A DNA stretch of 64,000 bases from CAVWGP01 sp963754645. GTDB taxonomy: Bacteria > Pseudomonadota > Alphaproteobacteria > Bin65. The notes beneath the pieces are model-generated. The model worked only from the letters and a program-made list of their open reading frames with translations. It made no database searches and was not told the DNA's origin. This document shows positions 27,108 through 35,918 of the stretch, piece by piece. The position numbers and the translations under genes were made by a program. The DNA lies in assembly GCA_963754645.1 (NCBI GenBank), contig CAVWGP010000011.1, forward strand, positions 1,116,001-1,180,000, written 5' to 3'. Position 1 is the first letter of the stretch; each line of letters starts with the position of its first letter.

Positions 27108-27398
27108 GTCATCCTGAGCGCAGGCCGCGCGGGCGAACCGTGTTCGCCGCGCGGCCGAAGTCGAAGGACCTTGCGCGGACGAGCGCGATGCCGTCGTGGC
27201 GGAATGCGCTGGAGCACGGTCGGGTTGGCTGGAATCGGCTGGATCCTTCATCCTCTCCCCCGTTTGCGAAGCAAATGGGGGAGAGGAAGAAAATGGCGCA
27301 AGACGCGATGCAATCGAAACGTGCTCTAGTCCAGCCGAGGTCCCGCGGATCGCTCGCGATCCGCCGCTTCGCGCCTGCGGCGCTCCGGTCGGGATGAC
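27108..27398. repeat. Dispersed palindromic repeat, copy E, carrying an internal hairpin insert
   Basis: 291-bp member of the family at 1117, with diverged left end (GTCATCCTGA) and intact right end. About 150 bp of extra sequence lies between the two cores. Within it, 27252-27286 is a near-perfect 16-bp hairpin (CCTCTCCCCCGTTTGC against GCAAATGGGGGAGAGG, loop GAA). It splits the binding-protein gene from its permeases and fills most of the gap 27052-27422, which has no gene. Confidence 0.8.
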
Positions 27399-27422
27399 GA
27401 ACCAATATTTGGGTCGGCTCGC

Positions 27423-28352
27423 ATGACGCGCTTTCTCCTCAGCCGTTCGGCGCAGGCGCTGGTTTCGATGTTCGGCGTGCTGACGATCGTCTTCGTCATC
27501 ATGCGGCTTTCGGGCGATCCCACGCTGCTGCTGGTGCCCGAAGGCGCCAGCCGCGAAGATATCGAGCAATTGCGCAAGGCGCTCGGCTTCGACCGGCCGA
27601 TCTGGGAGCAATACGCGAAATATCTTTGGACGCTCGGCCAACTCGATCTCGGCCAATCGGTCGTCCAGCGCGTGCCCGTCGCCACGATCGTCGGCGCGCA
27701 TCTGCCCTACACGCTGTGGCTTGCCGCGGCGGCGCTGGCGTTTTCGCTGCTCCTCGGCCTCGCCGTCGGCCTCGCCACCGGCATCGGCCGCGGCACCTGG
27801 GTCGAGCGCGCGCTGATGCCCATCGTGCTCATCGGCCAGAGCATGCCGACTTTCTGGTCCGGCATCCTGCTCATCATGCTGTTCGCGGTCACGCTGCGCT
27901 GGCTGCCGTCCTCGGGCGCCGACGAATGGCGTGCCGTCATCATGCCGGCGATCGCGCTGGGCGGCCTCTCCATGGCGACCTTCGCGCGCATCACGCGCAC
28001 GGCCGTGATCGAGGAACTCGGCAAGGACTATGTGCGCGCCACCCGCGCCAAGGGCGTGGGCGCCGCCGCCGTGCTGCTGCGCCACGTGCTGCGCAACGCC
28101 TCGATCCCGATCGTCACCGTGGCCGCGATCGAGATCGCCAATCTCCTGGCCGGCGCCGCCATCGTCGAAACCGTCTTCGCCTGGCCGGGCCTCGGCCAGC
28201 TCGCGATCAATTCGATCCAGGCGCGCGATTTCCTCATCGTCCAGGCGCTCGTGCTGCTCGCCTCGATCACCTATATCGGGCTCAATTTCGCCGCCGACGT
28301 GCTCTACAGCGTGATCGATCCGCGCATCAAGCTCGGGGCCGCGAAACGATGA
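27423..28352 (+). CDS. ABC permease, DppB type
   Basis: 309-aa inner-membrane permease of the dipeptide/nickel family. The N-terminus MTRFLLSRSAQALVSMFGVLTIVFVIMRLSGDP is the classic DppB first helix. The EAA loop is seen as ELGKDYVRATRAKGVGAAAVLLRHVLRNA. About six helices are visible. It overlaps the next permease gene by 4 nt. Confidence 0.93.
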   Translation: MTRFLLSRSAQALVSMFGVLTIVFVIMRLSGDPTLLLVPEGASREDIEQLRKALGFDRPIWEQYAKYLWTLGQLDLGQSVVQRVPVATIVGAHLPYTLWLAAAALAFSLLLGLAVGLATGIGRGTWVERALMPIVLIGQSMPTFWSGILLIMLFAVTLRWLPSSGADEWRAVIMPAIALGGLSMATFARITRTAVIEELGKDYVRATRAKGVGAAAVLLRHVLRNASIPIVTVAAIEIANLLAGAAIVETVFAWPGLGQLAINSIQARDFLIVQALVLLASITYIGLNFAADVLYSVIDPRIKLGAAKR

Positions 28353-29221
28353 GCGCCGCGGCGCGCGCCGTCGGCGGCTTCTTCCGCCATCCGCAAGCCG
28401 CGGCGATGGCGCCGTTCGCCGTGATCCTGATCGTGTTCGTGCTGGCCGCGATCGCGGCGCCGCTCATTGCGCCGGCCGATCCCGCCAAGCAATCGTTGCT
28501 GGCCCGCTTGAAGCCGCCCGGCACCGTCGCGGGCGGCCTCACTTTTCTGCTCGGCACCGACGAGCTGGGCCGCGACCTGCTGAGCCGCATCATCTACGGC
28601 GCACGCGCCTCGCTTGCCGTGGCGGCCCTCTCGGTCGTGGTATCGAGCCTGCTCGGCACGCTGCTCGGCCTCGTCGCCGGCTATTACCGCGGCTGGGCCG
28701 AGGTCGCGATCATGCGCGCCGTCGACATCATGCTGTCGATCCCGGCAATCCTGCTGGCGATCATCACCGTCGCCGTGCTCGGGGCGGGCTTTCTCAATCT
28801 CGTCCTGGTTCTCGGCCTCACGCGCTGGCCGCGCTACACGCGTGTCGCCTACGCGCAGACTCTGAGCGTCGCGAACCTGTCCTTCATCACCGCGAGCCGC
28901 GTCGCCGGTGCCGGCGACCGCCGCATCCTGCTGCGCCACGTGCTGCCCAATATTCTGGCGCCGATGATTGTCGTCGCCACGCTCGAATTCGGGTTGATGG
29001 TCTTGTTCGAAGCCGGCCTGTCCTTTCTCGGGCTCGGCATCCAGCCGCCGACGCCGAGCTGGGGCTCGATCATGAGCGTCGGGCGCAACTACACCGACAC
29101 GGCCTGGTGGATCGTCACCTTCCCCGGGCTTTGCCTGTTTCTGCTTGTCTTGTCGGTCAATCTGTTCGGCGATCATCTGCGCGATCGGTTCGATCCGCGC
29201 TCGGCCACGCAACGGGAGTAA
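28349..29221 (+). CDS. ABC permease, DppC type
   Basis: 290-aa inner-membrane permease pairing with the DppB-type protein. Family marks are LLGTDELGRDLLSRIIYGARASL and the EAA loop SFITASRVAGAGDRRILLRHVLPNI, followed by EAGLSFLGLGIQPPTPSWG. The ATG at 28349 overlaps the preceding stop. Confidence 0.93.
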   Translation: MSAAARAVGGFFRHPQAAAMAPFAVILIVFVLAAIAAPLIAPADPAKQSLLARLKPPGTVAGGLTFLLGTDELGRDLLSRIIYGARASLAVAALSVVVSSLLGTLLGLVAGYYRGWAEVAIMRAVDIMLSIPAILLAIITVAVLGAGFLNLVLVLGLTRWPRYTRVAYAQTLSVANLSFITASRVAGAGDRRILLRHVLPNILAPMIVVATLEFGLMVLFEAGLSFLGLGIQPPTPSWGSIMSVGRNYTDTAWWIVTFPGLCLFLLVLSVNLFGDHLRDRFDPRSATQRE

Positions 29222-29224
29222 GCC

Positions 29225-30016
29225 ATGTCGTTCAGCGGAAAACGCGTCCTCGTCACCGGCGCCGCCGGCGTCTTCGGCGCCTGGATCGCCGCCGCCTTCG
29301 CCCGCGAGGGCGCGCGCCTCTGCCTCTCGGACCGGCGCGGCGCCGATCTCGCCAAGGTCGCGGACACGCTCGCCGGCGCCCAGGAGATTCTCCAGCACGC
29401 CACCGAGCTCGCCGACGAGGCCTCGATCCTCGATCTCGCCCGCGTGCTGCACGAAAAATGGAGCGCGCCCGATATCGTGGTCAACAATGCCGGCGTCTAT
29501 CCGCGCGGCCTGCTGCTCGATATCGCGGCGGCGGAGTGGGATCGCATCATGAATGTCAATCTGCGCGCGCCCTTCCTGGTGTCGCGCGAAATGGCGAAGC
29601 TGATGATCGCCGGCGGGGTCAAAGGCTCGATCGTCAATATCTCCTCGGGCGCCGCGCGCCAGATGCGCAACGGCTCGGTGCCCTACTGCACGTCGAAAAC
29701 CGCCATCGAGCGGCTGTCGAAGGGCTTGGCGCTCGAATTGGCCGAGCACGGCATCCGCGTCAACGTGGTGGAACCGGGTTTCGCGCCGGGCAGCGCGGTT
29801 TCGCTGCTGTCCGACGACTATGTCGAGCGCATGAAATCGCGCATTCCCCTGCGCCGCACCAGCGGCCCCGCCGACGCGCCGGCGGCCATCCTCTATCTGT
29901 GCTCGGATCGAGCCTCGTTCATCACCGGCGCCGTGCTCAGCGTCGATGGCGGCAATTCGATCGGCACCTACGAACCCGGCCCGCTCAAGCAAGACGATCC
30001 GCGCAAGCCGGCCTGA
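29225..30016 (+). CDS. Short-chain dehydrogenase/reductase (SDR)
   Basis: 263-aa classical SDR. The NAD(P) site is TGAAGVFG, the structural NNAG is VVNNAGVY, the catalytic serine is in VNISSG, and Tyr/Lys are in PYCTSK (Tyr-Cys-Thr-Ser-Lys). The Asp-Arg after the second strand (CLSDRRG) suggests NAD preference. It is placed inside the importer operon, 3 nt after the DppC gene and 5 nt before the DppD gene, so it probably acts on the imported compound or a product of it. Confidence 0.9.
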   Translation: MSFSGKRVLVTGAAGVFGAWIAAAFAREGARLCLSDRRGADLAKVADTLAGAQEILQHATELADEASILDLARVLHEKWSAPDIVVNNAGVYPRGLLLDIAAAEWDRIMNVNLRAPFLVSREMAKLMIAGGVKGSIVNISSGAARQMRNGSVPYCTSKTAIERLSKGLALELAEHGIRVNVVEPGFAPGSAVSLLSDDYVERMKSRIPLRRTSGPADAPAAILYLCSDRASFITGAVLSVDGGNSIGTYEPGPLKQDDPRKPA

Positions 30017-30021
30017 TCCGC

Positions 30022-31005
30022 ATGGCGCCGCCGGTTCTTTCGGTCCGCGATCTCACCATCGCCATCGGCAAGGTGCCGGTGGTCGATCGCGTGTCGTTCG
30101 ATCTGGCGCGCGGCGAAATCCTCGCCCTGGTCGGCGAAAGCGGCTGCGGCAAGTCGATCACGGCGCTCGGCGTGCTGCGGCTTCTGCCCAAGGCGGCGCG
30201 CGCCGCCGGCGGCGCCGTCACGCTCGAAGGCGACGATCTGCTGCCGCTCGGCGAAAGCCGCATGCGCGCCATTCGCGGCAACCGCATGTCGATTATTTTT
30301 CAAGAACCGGTCAGCGCGCTCGATCCGCTGGCCACGGTCGAATCTTATCTCGTCGAAGGCATCCGCGCGCATCGCGATATTTCGCGCGCCGAGGCGCGCG
30401 GCGAGGCCCTCGCCATGCTGCGCGCCGTCGGCATTTCCGAGCCGGAGCGGCGGCTGCGGCAATATCCGTTCGAGCTTTCGGGCGGCATGTGCCAGCGCGT
30501 GATGATCGCCCAGGCGCTGGCGCCGCGGCCCGCCGTGCTGCTCGCCGACGAGCCGACGACGGCGCTCGACGTGACGATCCAGGCGCAGATTCTCGATCTG
30601 ATGAAGCGCCTGCAGCGCGAAACCGGCACCGCGATGCTGCTCATCACCCACGATATGGGCGTCGTCGCCGAAATGGCGGATCGCGTCGCCGTCATGTATG
30701 CCGGGCGCATCGTCGAGCTGGCGCCGGCCGGCGCGCTGTTCCGGCGCCAGTTCCATCCCTATTCGCACCTGCTGCTGCGCAGCGTCTCGCGGCTCGACGA
30801 TGCGCCCAAGCGCAAGCTCGCCGTCATCGAAGGCAGCGTGCCGTCGCACGATAAATTCGGCGCCGGCTGCCGCTTCGCCGCGCGCTGCCCGCTGGCATCC
30901 GAGCGCTGCCGCGCCGAGGCGCCGCCGCTGGCCGATCTTGCCGATGGGCGCGCGGCGGCGTGCTGGCATCACGACAAGATCGAAACCATGCGGCCCGCCG
31001 CATGA
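30022..31005 (+). CDS. ABC ATP-binding protein, DppD type
   Basis: 327-aa ABC ATPase. Walker A is GESGCGKSI, the Q-loop region is MSIIFQEPVSALDPL, the signature is LSGGMCQRVMIAQAL, Walker B is VLLADEPTTALD and the switch His is LITHD. The C-terminal oligopeptide-type zone carries Cys residues (GCRFAARCPLASERC), as in Dpp/Opp ATPases with a 4Fe-4S site. The ATG at 30022 follows the SDR gene closely; the stop overlaps the next start. Confidence 0.92.
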   Translation: MAPPVLSVRDLTIAIGKVPVVDRVSFDLARGEILALVGESGCGKSITALGVLRLLPKAARAAGGAVTLEGDDLLPLGESRMRAIRGNRMSIIFQEPVSALDPLATVESYLVEGIRAHRDISRAEARGEALAMLRAVGISEPERRLRQYPFELSGGMCQRVMIAQALAPRPAVLLADEPTTALDVTIQAQILDLMKRLQRETGTAMLLITHDMGVVAEMADRVAVMYAGRIVELAPAGALFRRQFHPYSHLLLRSVSRLDDAPKRKLAVIEGSVPSHDKFGAGCRFAARCPLASERCRAEAPPLADLADGRAAACWHHDKIETMRPAA

Positions 31006-31973
31006 GCGAGGCGCTCGTTTCGATCCGCGACCTCAAGGTCCATTTCCCGTTCCGGCGCAGCCTGTTCGGCGCGGCCGGCGCGATCAAGGCGGTGGACGGC
31101 GTTTCGCTCGATATCGCGCCGGGCGAAACCATCGGCCTGGTCGGCGAATCGGGCTGCGGCAAGTCGACCCTGGGAAATTCGATCCTGCGCGTGGTCGAGC
31201 CGACCGGCGGCACGATTTCGTTTCGCGGCGGCGATATCGCAAAGCTCGACCGGCCCGGCCTGCGCCAGGTGCGCCGGCGCATCCAGATGATCTTCCAAGA
31301 CCCGTTTTCTTCGCTCGATCCCAAATTGCCGATCGGCGAGAGCATCGGCGAGCCGCTGCTGGTCCACGGCGTCGCCCGCGGCGCCGAATTGCGCCGGCGC
31401 GTCGGCGAACTCTTGCAACGGGTCGGGCTCCGGCCCGAACACATCGGCCGCTATCCGCATCAATTTTCGGGCGGCCAGCGCCAGCGCATCGTCATCGCCC
31501 GGGCCTTGGCGCTCGATCCCGATCTCATCATTTGCGACGAGCCGGTCTCGGCGCTCGATGTCTCGGTGCGCAGCCAGATTCTCAATCTTTTGCTCGATCT
31601 GCAGCGAGCGTCGGGCACGGCCTTTCTGTTCATCAGCCACGACCTTTCCGTCGTCCGCCACATCTCGGACCGCATTGCCGTCATGTATCTCGGCAAGATC
31701 GTCGAGCTGGCGGCCCGCGACGCGCTTTTTGCTGCGCCGCAACATCCGTATACCCAGGCCCTCATCAGCGCCATTCCGGTGCCCGATCCCGAGGCGCAGA
31801 TGCGACGCAAACGCATTCTATTACCGGGCGAAATTCCCAGCCCCGCCAAGCCGCCGCCGGGCTGCGCCTTTCAAACGCGCTGCCCCGTGGCCGAAGCGCG
31901 CTGCCGAAAAGAAGCCCCGCCGCTGGTACCCAAGCCGGGCGGAACAGCGGTCGCATGTCACAGGGTGCCCTGA
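31002..31973 (+). CDS. ABC ATP-binding protein, DppF type
   Basis: 323-aa second ATPase of the dipeptide-type importer. Walker A is GESGCGKST, then MIFQDPFSSLDPK, signature FSGGQRQRIVIARAL, Walker B LIICDEPVSALDVS, switch FISHD, and the C-terminal Cys zone GCAFQTRCPVAEARC. The ATG at 31002 overlaps the stop of the partner gene (ATGA). Last gene of the importer unit. Confidence 0.92.
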   Translation: MSEALVSIRDLKVHFPFRRSLFGAAGAIKAVDGVSLDIAPGETIGLVGESGCGKSTLGNSILRVVEPTGGTISFRGGDIAKLDRPGLRQVRRRIQMIFQDPFSSLDPKLPIGESIGEPLLVHGVARGAELRRRVGELLQRVGLRPEHIGRYPHQFSGGQRQRIVIARALALDPDLIICDEPVSALDVSVRSQILNLLLDLQRASGTAFLFISHDLSVVRHISDRIAVMYLGKIVELAARDALFAAPQHPYTQALISAIPVPDPEAQMRRKRILLPGEIPSPAKPPPGCAFQTRCPVAEARCRKEAPPLVPKPGGTAVACHRVP

Positions 31974-32064
31974 CGCATTGTCGCTGGGTGGGCCCTCCGC
32001 TATGCTATCGAAATACGTGTTGCCAAATGCCATCTTGAAACTTCGACCCATCACGGGAGGCCTT

Positions 32065-33087
32065 ATGAAAAAATTACTGATGACATCGGCGGTCCTGGCG
32101 ATCGCCGTTGCCGGCGCGCCCGCCCAGGCGCAGACCGAACTCGCGTTCTCCACCTGGGTGCCACTGCAGCACCCGATCAACGTCTATATTTTCGAGCCGT
32201 GGTTCAAGCAGGTCGAAGCCGCGTCGGGCGGCAAGGTCAAGTTCCGCATCCTGCCCAAGCCGATCGCGGCGCCGAACCAGCACTACGATGCGGTGGTCAA
32301 GGGCCAGGTCGATACCGCCTATGCAACCTACGGTTATCAGCCCGAGCGCTTCATGCCCTATCTCATCGCCGAACTGCCGCAGCTCGGCGACACGGCGGTG
32401 CACACCTCGGTGGCGTTGTGGCGCATCCACAAGAAATTCATCGAGAAGTCGGGAATTCATAAGGACGTGCAGCTCCTCGGCGTGATGACGCACGGTCCGG
32501 GCTTCATGCATCATTCGAAGAAGCCGATGATGGAGCCGGCCGATTTCAAGGGCCAAAAGTTCCGCGTCGGCGGCGATGTGCCGAAGGCGATCGTCGAGGC
32601 GATGGGCGGCGTCGTCATCACGCAGCCGGCGCCGAAATCCTATGAAATCCTGTCGGGCGGCATCGCCGACGGCATCTTCTTCCCCACCGAGTCGCTCAAG
32701 AGCTTCAACATCGTCAAGCTCGTGCCGCACACCACCTATGTCAAAGGCGGCACATATTCGTCGTCGTTCTGGTTCGCCATGAACAAGGACGCCTACAACA
32801 AGCTCGATCCGGCGGCGAAGAAGGCGATCGACGATCTCGGCGGCGAGAAATTCGCGCGCATTGCCGGCGCCGGTTGGGACAAGGCCGACAAGGAAGGCCT
32901 CGACCTGATGAAAGCCAACGGCAACACCTTCAAGGAAGCCTCGCCCGCCATGGCGGCCGCGCTGCGCGACGTCAGCGGGAAGCTTGAGGCCGACTACGCC
33001 GCGAAGCTCGACAAGCTCGGCTTGCCGGGCAAGCAGGTGATCAAGGAGTTCCGCGAGGAAGTTGCCAAGGTCGCGGCCGGCAACTAA
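32065..33087 (+). CDS. dctP: TRAP transporter substrate-binding protein (DctP type)
   Basis: 340-aa periplasmic binding protein of a tripartite ATP-independent transporter. The signal peptide MKKLLMTSAVLAIAVAGAPAQA ends before QTELAFSTW. A central MHHSKKPMMEPADFKGQKFRVGGDVPKAIVEAMGG matches the DctP segment that holds the carboxylate-binding Arg. GGGAGG stands before the ATG. The permease genes lie downstream on the opposite strand, converging at a terminator, an uncommon layout for TRAP loci. The ligand, probably a carboxylate, is unknown. Confidence 0.88.
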   Translation: MKKLLMTSAVLAIAVAGAPAQAQTELAFSTWVPLQHPINVYIFEPWFKQVEAASGGKVKFRILPKPIAAPNQHYDAVVKGQVDTAYATYGYQPERFMPYLIAELPQLGDTAVHTSVALWRIHKKFIEKSGIHKDVQLLGVMTHGPGFMHHSKKPMMEPADFKGQKFRVGGDVPKAIVEAMGGVVITQPAPKSYEILSGGIADGIFFPTESLKSFNIVKLVPHTTYVKGGTYSSSFWFAMNKDAYNKLDPAAKKAIDDLGGEKFARIAGAGWDKADKEGLDLMKANGNTFKEASPAMAAALRDVSGKLEADYAAKLDKLGLPGKQVIKEFREEVAKVAAGN

Positions 33088-33109
33088 CGATCCAATCGAC
33101 AAAGTCGCG

Positions 33110-33150
33110 CCGGCGGCGGAAGGGCCGAAGCCCCTTCGCCGCCGGTTTTT
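33110..33150 (+). terminator. Rho-independent terminator after the TRAP binding-protein gene
   Basis: GC-rich stem (CCGGCGGCG then GAAGGG, pairing with CCCTTC then GCCGCCGG with one bulge), followed by TTTTTAT at 33146-33152. It starts 23 nt after the stop at 33087. Its T tract overlaps the stop of the convergent permease gene. Confidence 0.85.
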
Positions 33151-34447
33151 ATTTGCCCGCGATATTGAGCACCGACGGCAGCCACAAGGCGATGGCCGGG
33201 AACGCCACCAGGATGCCGAGGCGGATAACGTCGGCGATGACGAAGGGCGTCACGCCGCGGAACAGGGTTCCGGTCGAAACATGCGGCAGCAGGGAATTGA
33301 GCACGAACAAATTCATGCCGACCGGCGGGCTGATGAGGCCGATCTCGACGACGACGACGATGAGAATGCCGAACCACACCGGATCGAATCCGAGGCCGAC
33401 GACGAGCGGGAAAAACAGCGGCACGGTCAGGAGGATCATCGACAGCTCTTCCATCGCGGTGCCGAGGAGGACGTAGATCGCGCAGATCGCGACGATGACC
33501 ATGATCGGCGGAAACTGCGCGACGAATTTCCGGAGATCGCCGGGCATGCTCGTGTAGTTGATGAAGTCGGAGAAAACCAGCGCGCCGATCAGGATGACGA
33601 ACAGCATCGCCGTGGTGCGCGCCGACTCGGCGAGAATGTCGCGCAGCGATTGCCAGGTGAGCGCGCGGCGCTCCAGGGCGAGCACGAAAGCGCCGAATGC
33701 GCCGATGCCCGCGCCTTCGGTTGCGGTGAAGATGCCGCCGTAGATGCCGCCCATCGAAACGCCGAACAGCAAGACGACGCGCCAGATATCCTTGAGCGCC
33801 GCCTTGCGCGCGCTCCACGACGACCGTTCGCCGCGCGGCCCGGCCTTGGGGTCGCGCCACACGACATAGCGCACCGCGACGCACAGCAGCAGCGTCGCCA
33901 GGATTCCGGGCAGCACGCCGGCGGCGAACAGCTTGCCGATGTTGGTCTCGGTCATGATGCCGTAGATGACCATGATCGTCGAAGGCGGAATCAAGATGCC
34001 GAGCGTGCCGCCGGCGGCGATGCAGCTTGCGGCGAGCTTGTCGGAATAGCCGAGCGCCTTCATCGGCGGATAGGCGACGCGGGCCATGGTGGCCGCGGTC
34101 GCGACCGACGAGCCGCAGATCGCACCGAAACCGGCGCAGGCGCAGATCGTCGCCATCGCCAGGCCGCCGCGCCAATGGCCGATGAAGGTATAGGCCGCGT
34201 GGAACAGCTCTTTCGCCATGCCGGCGCGCGAGACGAAATTTCCCATCAAGATGAAAAGCGGGATGACCGACAACTCGTAATTGATCCCGGCGTTGAAAGC
34301 GGTCGCCGGCACTTGCCCGAGCGCCTGCTCGATGCCGCGCAGCGCGGCGAAGCCGACCACGCCGACAAGCAACATGGCGAAGGAGATCGGTACCCTCAAA
34401 AAGGCGAGAATCATCACCGCGGCGAAACCGATCAGGGTCTCGGTCAT
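33149..34447 (-). CDS. dctM: TRAP transporter large permease (DctM type)
   Basis: 432-aa inner-membrane protein with about 12 hydrophobic helices, the transport subunit of a TRAP system. Family elements include VPISFAMLLVGVVG, MGNFVSRAGMAKELF, ICGSSVATAATMARVAYP and the conserved GGTLGILIPPS. Late LISPPVGMNLFVLN is also typical. The stop lies in the terminator of the convergent dctP gene. The start overlaps dctQ by 4 nt. Confidence 0.93.
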   Translation of the reverse strand: MTETLIGFAAVMILAFLRVPISFAMLLVGVVGFAALRGIEQALGQVPATAFNAGINYELSVIPLFILMGNFVSRAGMAKELFHAAYTFIGHWRGGLAMATICACAGFGAICGSSVATAATMARVAYPPMKALGYSDKLAASCIAAGGTLGILIPPSTIMVIYGIMTETNIGKLFAAGVLPGILATLLLCVAVRYVVWRDPKAGPRGERSSWSARKAALKDIWRVVLLFGVSMGGIYGGIFTATEGAGIGAFGAFVLALERRALTWQSLRDILAESARTTAMLFVILIGALVFSDFINYTSMPGDLRKFVAQFPPIMVIVAICAIYVLLGTAMEELSMILLTVPLFFPLVVGLGFDPVWFGILIVVVVEIGLISPPVGMNLFVLNSLLPHVSTGTLFRGVTPFVIADVIRLGILVAFPAIALWLPSVLNIAGK

Positions 34448-34992
34448 CCGGCGCTTTCGATCGTGGGGCCGATCCGGATCACGCGGCGCCCGCTAAGATA
34501 TTCCCAGCAATGGACCAGGCAGGCGACCGCCGAGAGCGCGGCCATGATGGAAAACAAATACGTGAACGGCGCATGCCGGATATAGAGCGTCGCCGTCACC
34601 TCGTTGTTTTTCGCATGATCGATCGCCAACAGCCAAAACCGCCAGGCGATGCCGCCAAGCGTGACCGCGCAAATCGCGGCAACGATCGTCCGCTGCCAGC
34701 GGCGCCACAAATAGGGAATCAGATTGTCGAAGACGTCGATGGTCACATGATCTTCGCGCGCGGTGACCAGGGGCAGCGCCGTGAATATCAGCATGCCCAT
34801 GAGCAGCGACGAAACCTCGTAGGCGCCCGGGACCGGGTTGGCGAGGAACTTGCGCCCGAACACGTCGGCGAAGGTCAGGACCATCATCGCGAACAAAACC
34901 GCCGCCGTTCCCGCGGTCAAGACGCGGTGTGCCCAGCGCCCGGCCAAGCTTGGAAACAGCGCCGCCTCGCCGCTATGGCCGGCCCCCGTCAT
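34444..34992 (-). CDS. dctQ: TRAP transporter small permease (DctQ type)
   Basis: About 182 aa with four hydrophobic helices, the small membrane subunit of the TRAP system. The conserved DVFGRKFLANPVPGAYEVSSLLMG and VTAREDHVTIDVF segments define the family. The start chosen is the ATG at 34992 (MTGAGHSGEAALFP). An upstream ATG near 35074 would add an Arg/Gly-rich tail and cannot be excluded. The gap to 35303 holds the divergent promoter region and no further gene. Confidence 0.85.
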   Translation of the reverse strand: MTGAGHSGEAALFPSLAGRWAHRVLTAGTAAVLFAMMVLTFADVFGRKFLANPVPGAYEVSSLLMGMLIFTALPLVTAREDHVTIDVFDNLIPYLWRRWQRTIVAAICAVTLGGIAWRFWLLAIDHAKNNEVTATLYIRHAPFTYLFSIMAALSAVACLVHCWEYLSGRRVIRIGPTIESAG

Positions 34993-35303
34993 CGCTCCGG
35001 TATGCCGGGCGATCTGCGCCGGCCGCGCATGTGCCTTTTCCCCATTCGGTTCGCCCCCTCTGCGGCGCGGCTGCATTGCCGCGGGCCCGAAGCTCCGCAT
35101 CTATCGTGCGGATTCCAGCGGTTAGCTATTTGTCAGGGTAAATCGTTTGTCAAGCGCCGCCGGTGTTGGGAGCGGTTCGCCCGCGCGGCATCGTCAGATG
35201 GCCATGACTTTGCCATTGACCTGCCGCAAGGCCGCGTTAGGAAAGAGCATGCTATGCTGAAAGACTACCGGTCGGCACAATCCAATCCCATGAGGAAAAT
35301 CCA

Positions 35304-35798
35304 ATGAACATCGCAAAATCACTGACATTTTCGCTGGTCGCGGCGGCGGCGCTCGCAGCGGCCGCCGGCGCCGCCAATGCCCAAGCCGCCCGCGTCAAGG
35401 CCGGCATGCTCACCTGCAGCGTGGCGCCCGGCAAGAGCTTCGTCTTCGGCTCGACGCGCGAGCTGAACTGCGTCTTCACGGCCAATGACGGAACGACCCA
35501 GCGCTATATCGGCGAAATCTCGCGCTACGGCGTCGATCTCGGCTTCACCAACGCCGCGACGATGATGTGGTCGGTGGCCGCCGGCCAAGCCAAGCTGATG
35601 CCCGATACGCTGACCGGCACCTATGCCGGAACCACCGCGGGCGCGGCGACGCCGGCCGCGGGCGGCGCCATCAATGCGCTGGTCGGCGGCAACAAAAATT
35701 CGGTCATGCTGCAGTCCGTCAGCGTCGAGAACACCACGGGCTGGAACCTGGCCTTCGGCGTCGCCGAGCTGAAATTGATCCGCTCCGGCCCGCGCTAA
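35304..35798 (+). CDS. DUF992-family exported protein
   Basis: 164-aa protein of the DUF992 family (PF06186), common in alphaproteobacteria and of unknown function. The signal peptide MNIAKSLTFSLVAAAALAAAAGAANAQA is clear. AGMLTCSVAPGKSFVFGSTRELNCVF, with its conserved Cys pair, and the late NLAFGVAELKL match the family. A GAGGA site precedes the ATG. It is monocistronic and followed by a strong terminator. Confidence 0.88.
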   Translation: MNIAKSLTFSLVAAAALAAAAGAANAQAARVKAGMLTCSVAPGKSFVFGSTRELNCVFTANDGTTQRYIGEISRYGVDLGFTNAATMMWSVAAGQAKLMPDTLTGTYAGTTAGAATPAAGGAINALVGGNKNSVMLQSVSVENTTGWNLAFGVAELKLIRSGPR

Positions 35799-35822
35799 CA
35801 CGCGCCGCACGCAACTTCGAAC

Positions 35823-35852
35823 GCGCCGGAGCGGCAACGCTCCGGCGCTTTT
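35823..35852 (+). terminator. Rho-independent terminator after the DUF992 gene
   Basis: Perfect 10-bp stem GCGCCGGAGC/GCTCCGGCGC with a 6-nt loop, followed by TTTTGGTTT. It separates the DUF992 gene from ilvD. Confidence 0.9.
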
Positions 35853-35918
35853 GGTTTGCGCGGTTGCCGCTGGCCGATCCGGCGCCTAATGTCGCGCTCC
35901 GACAGTCCGGAGAAGGCG

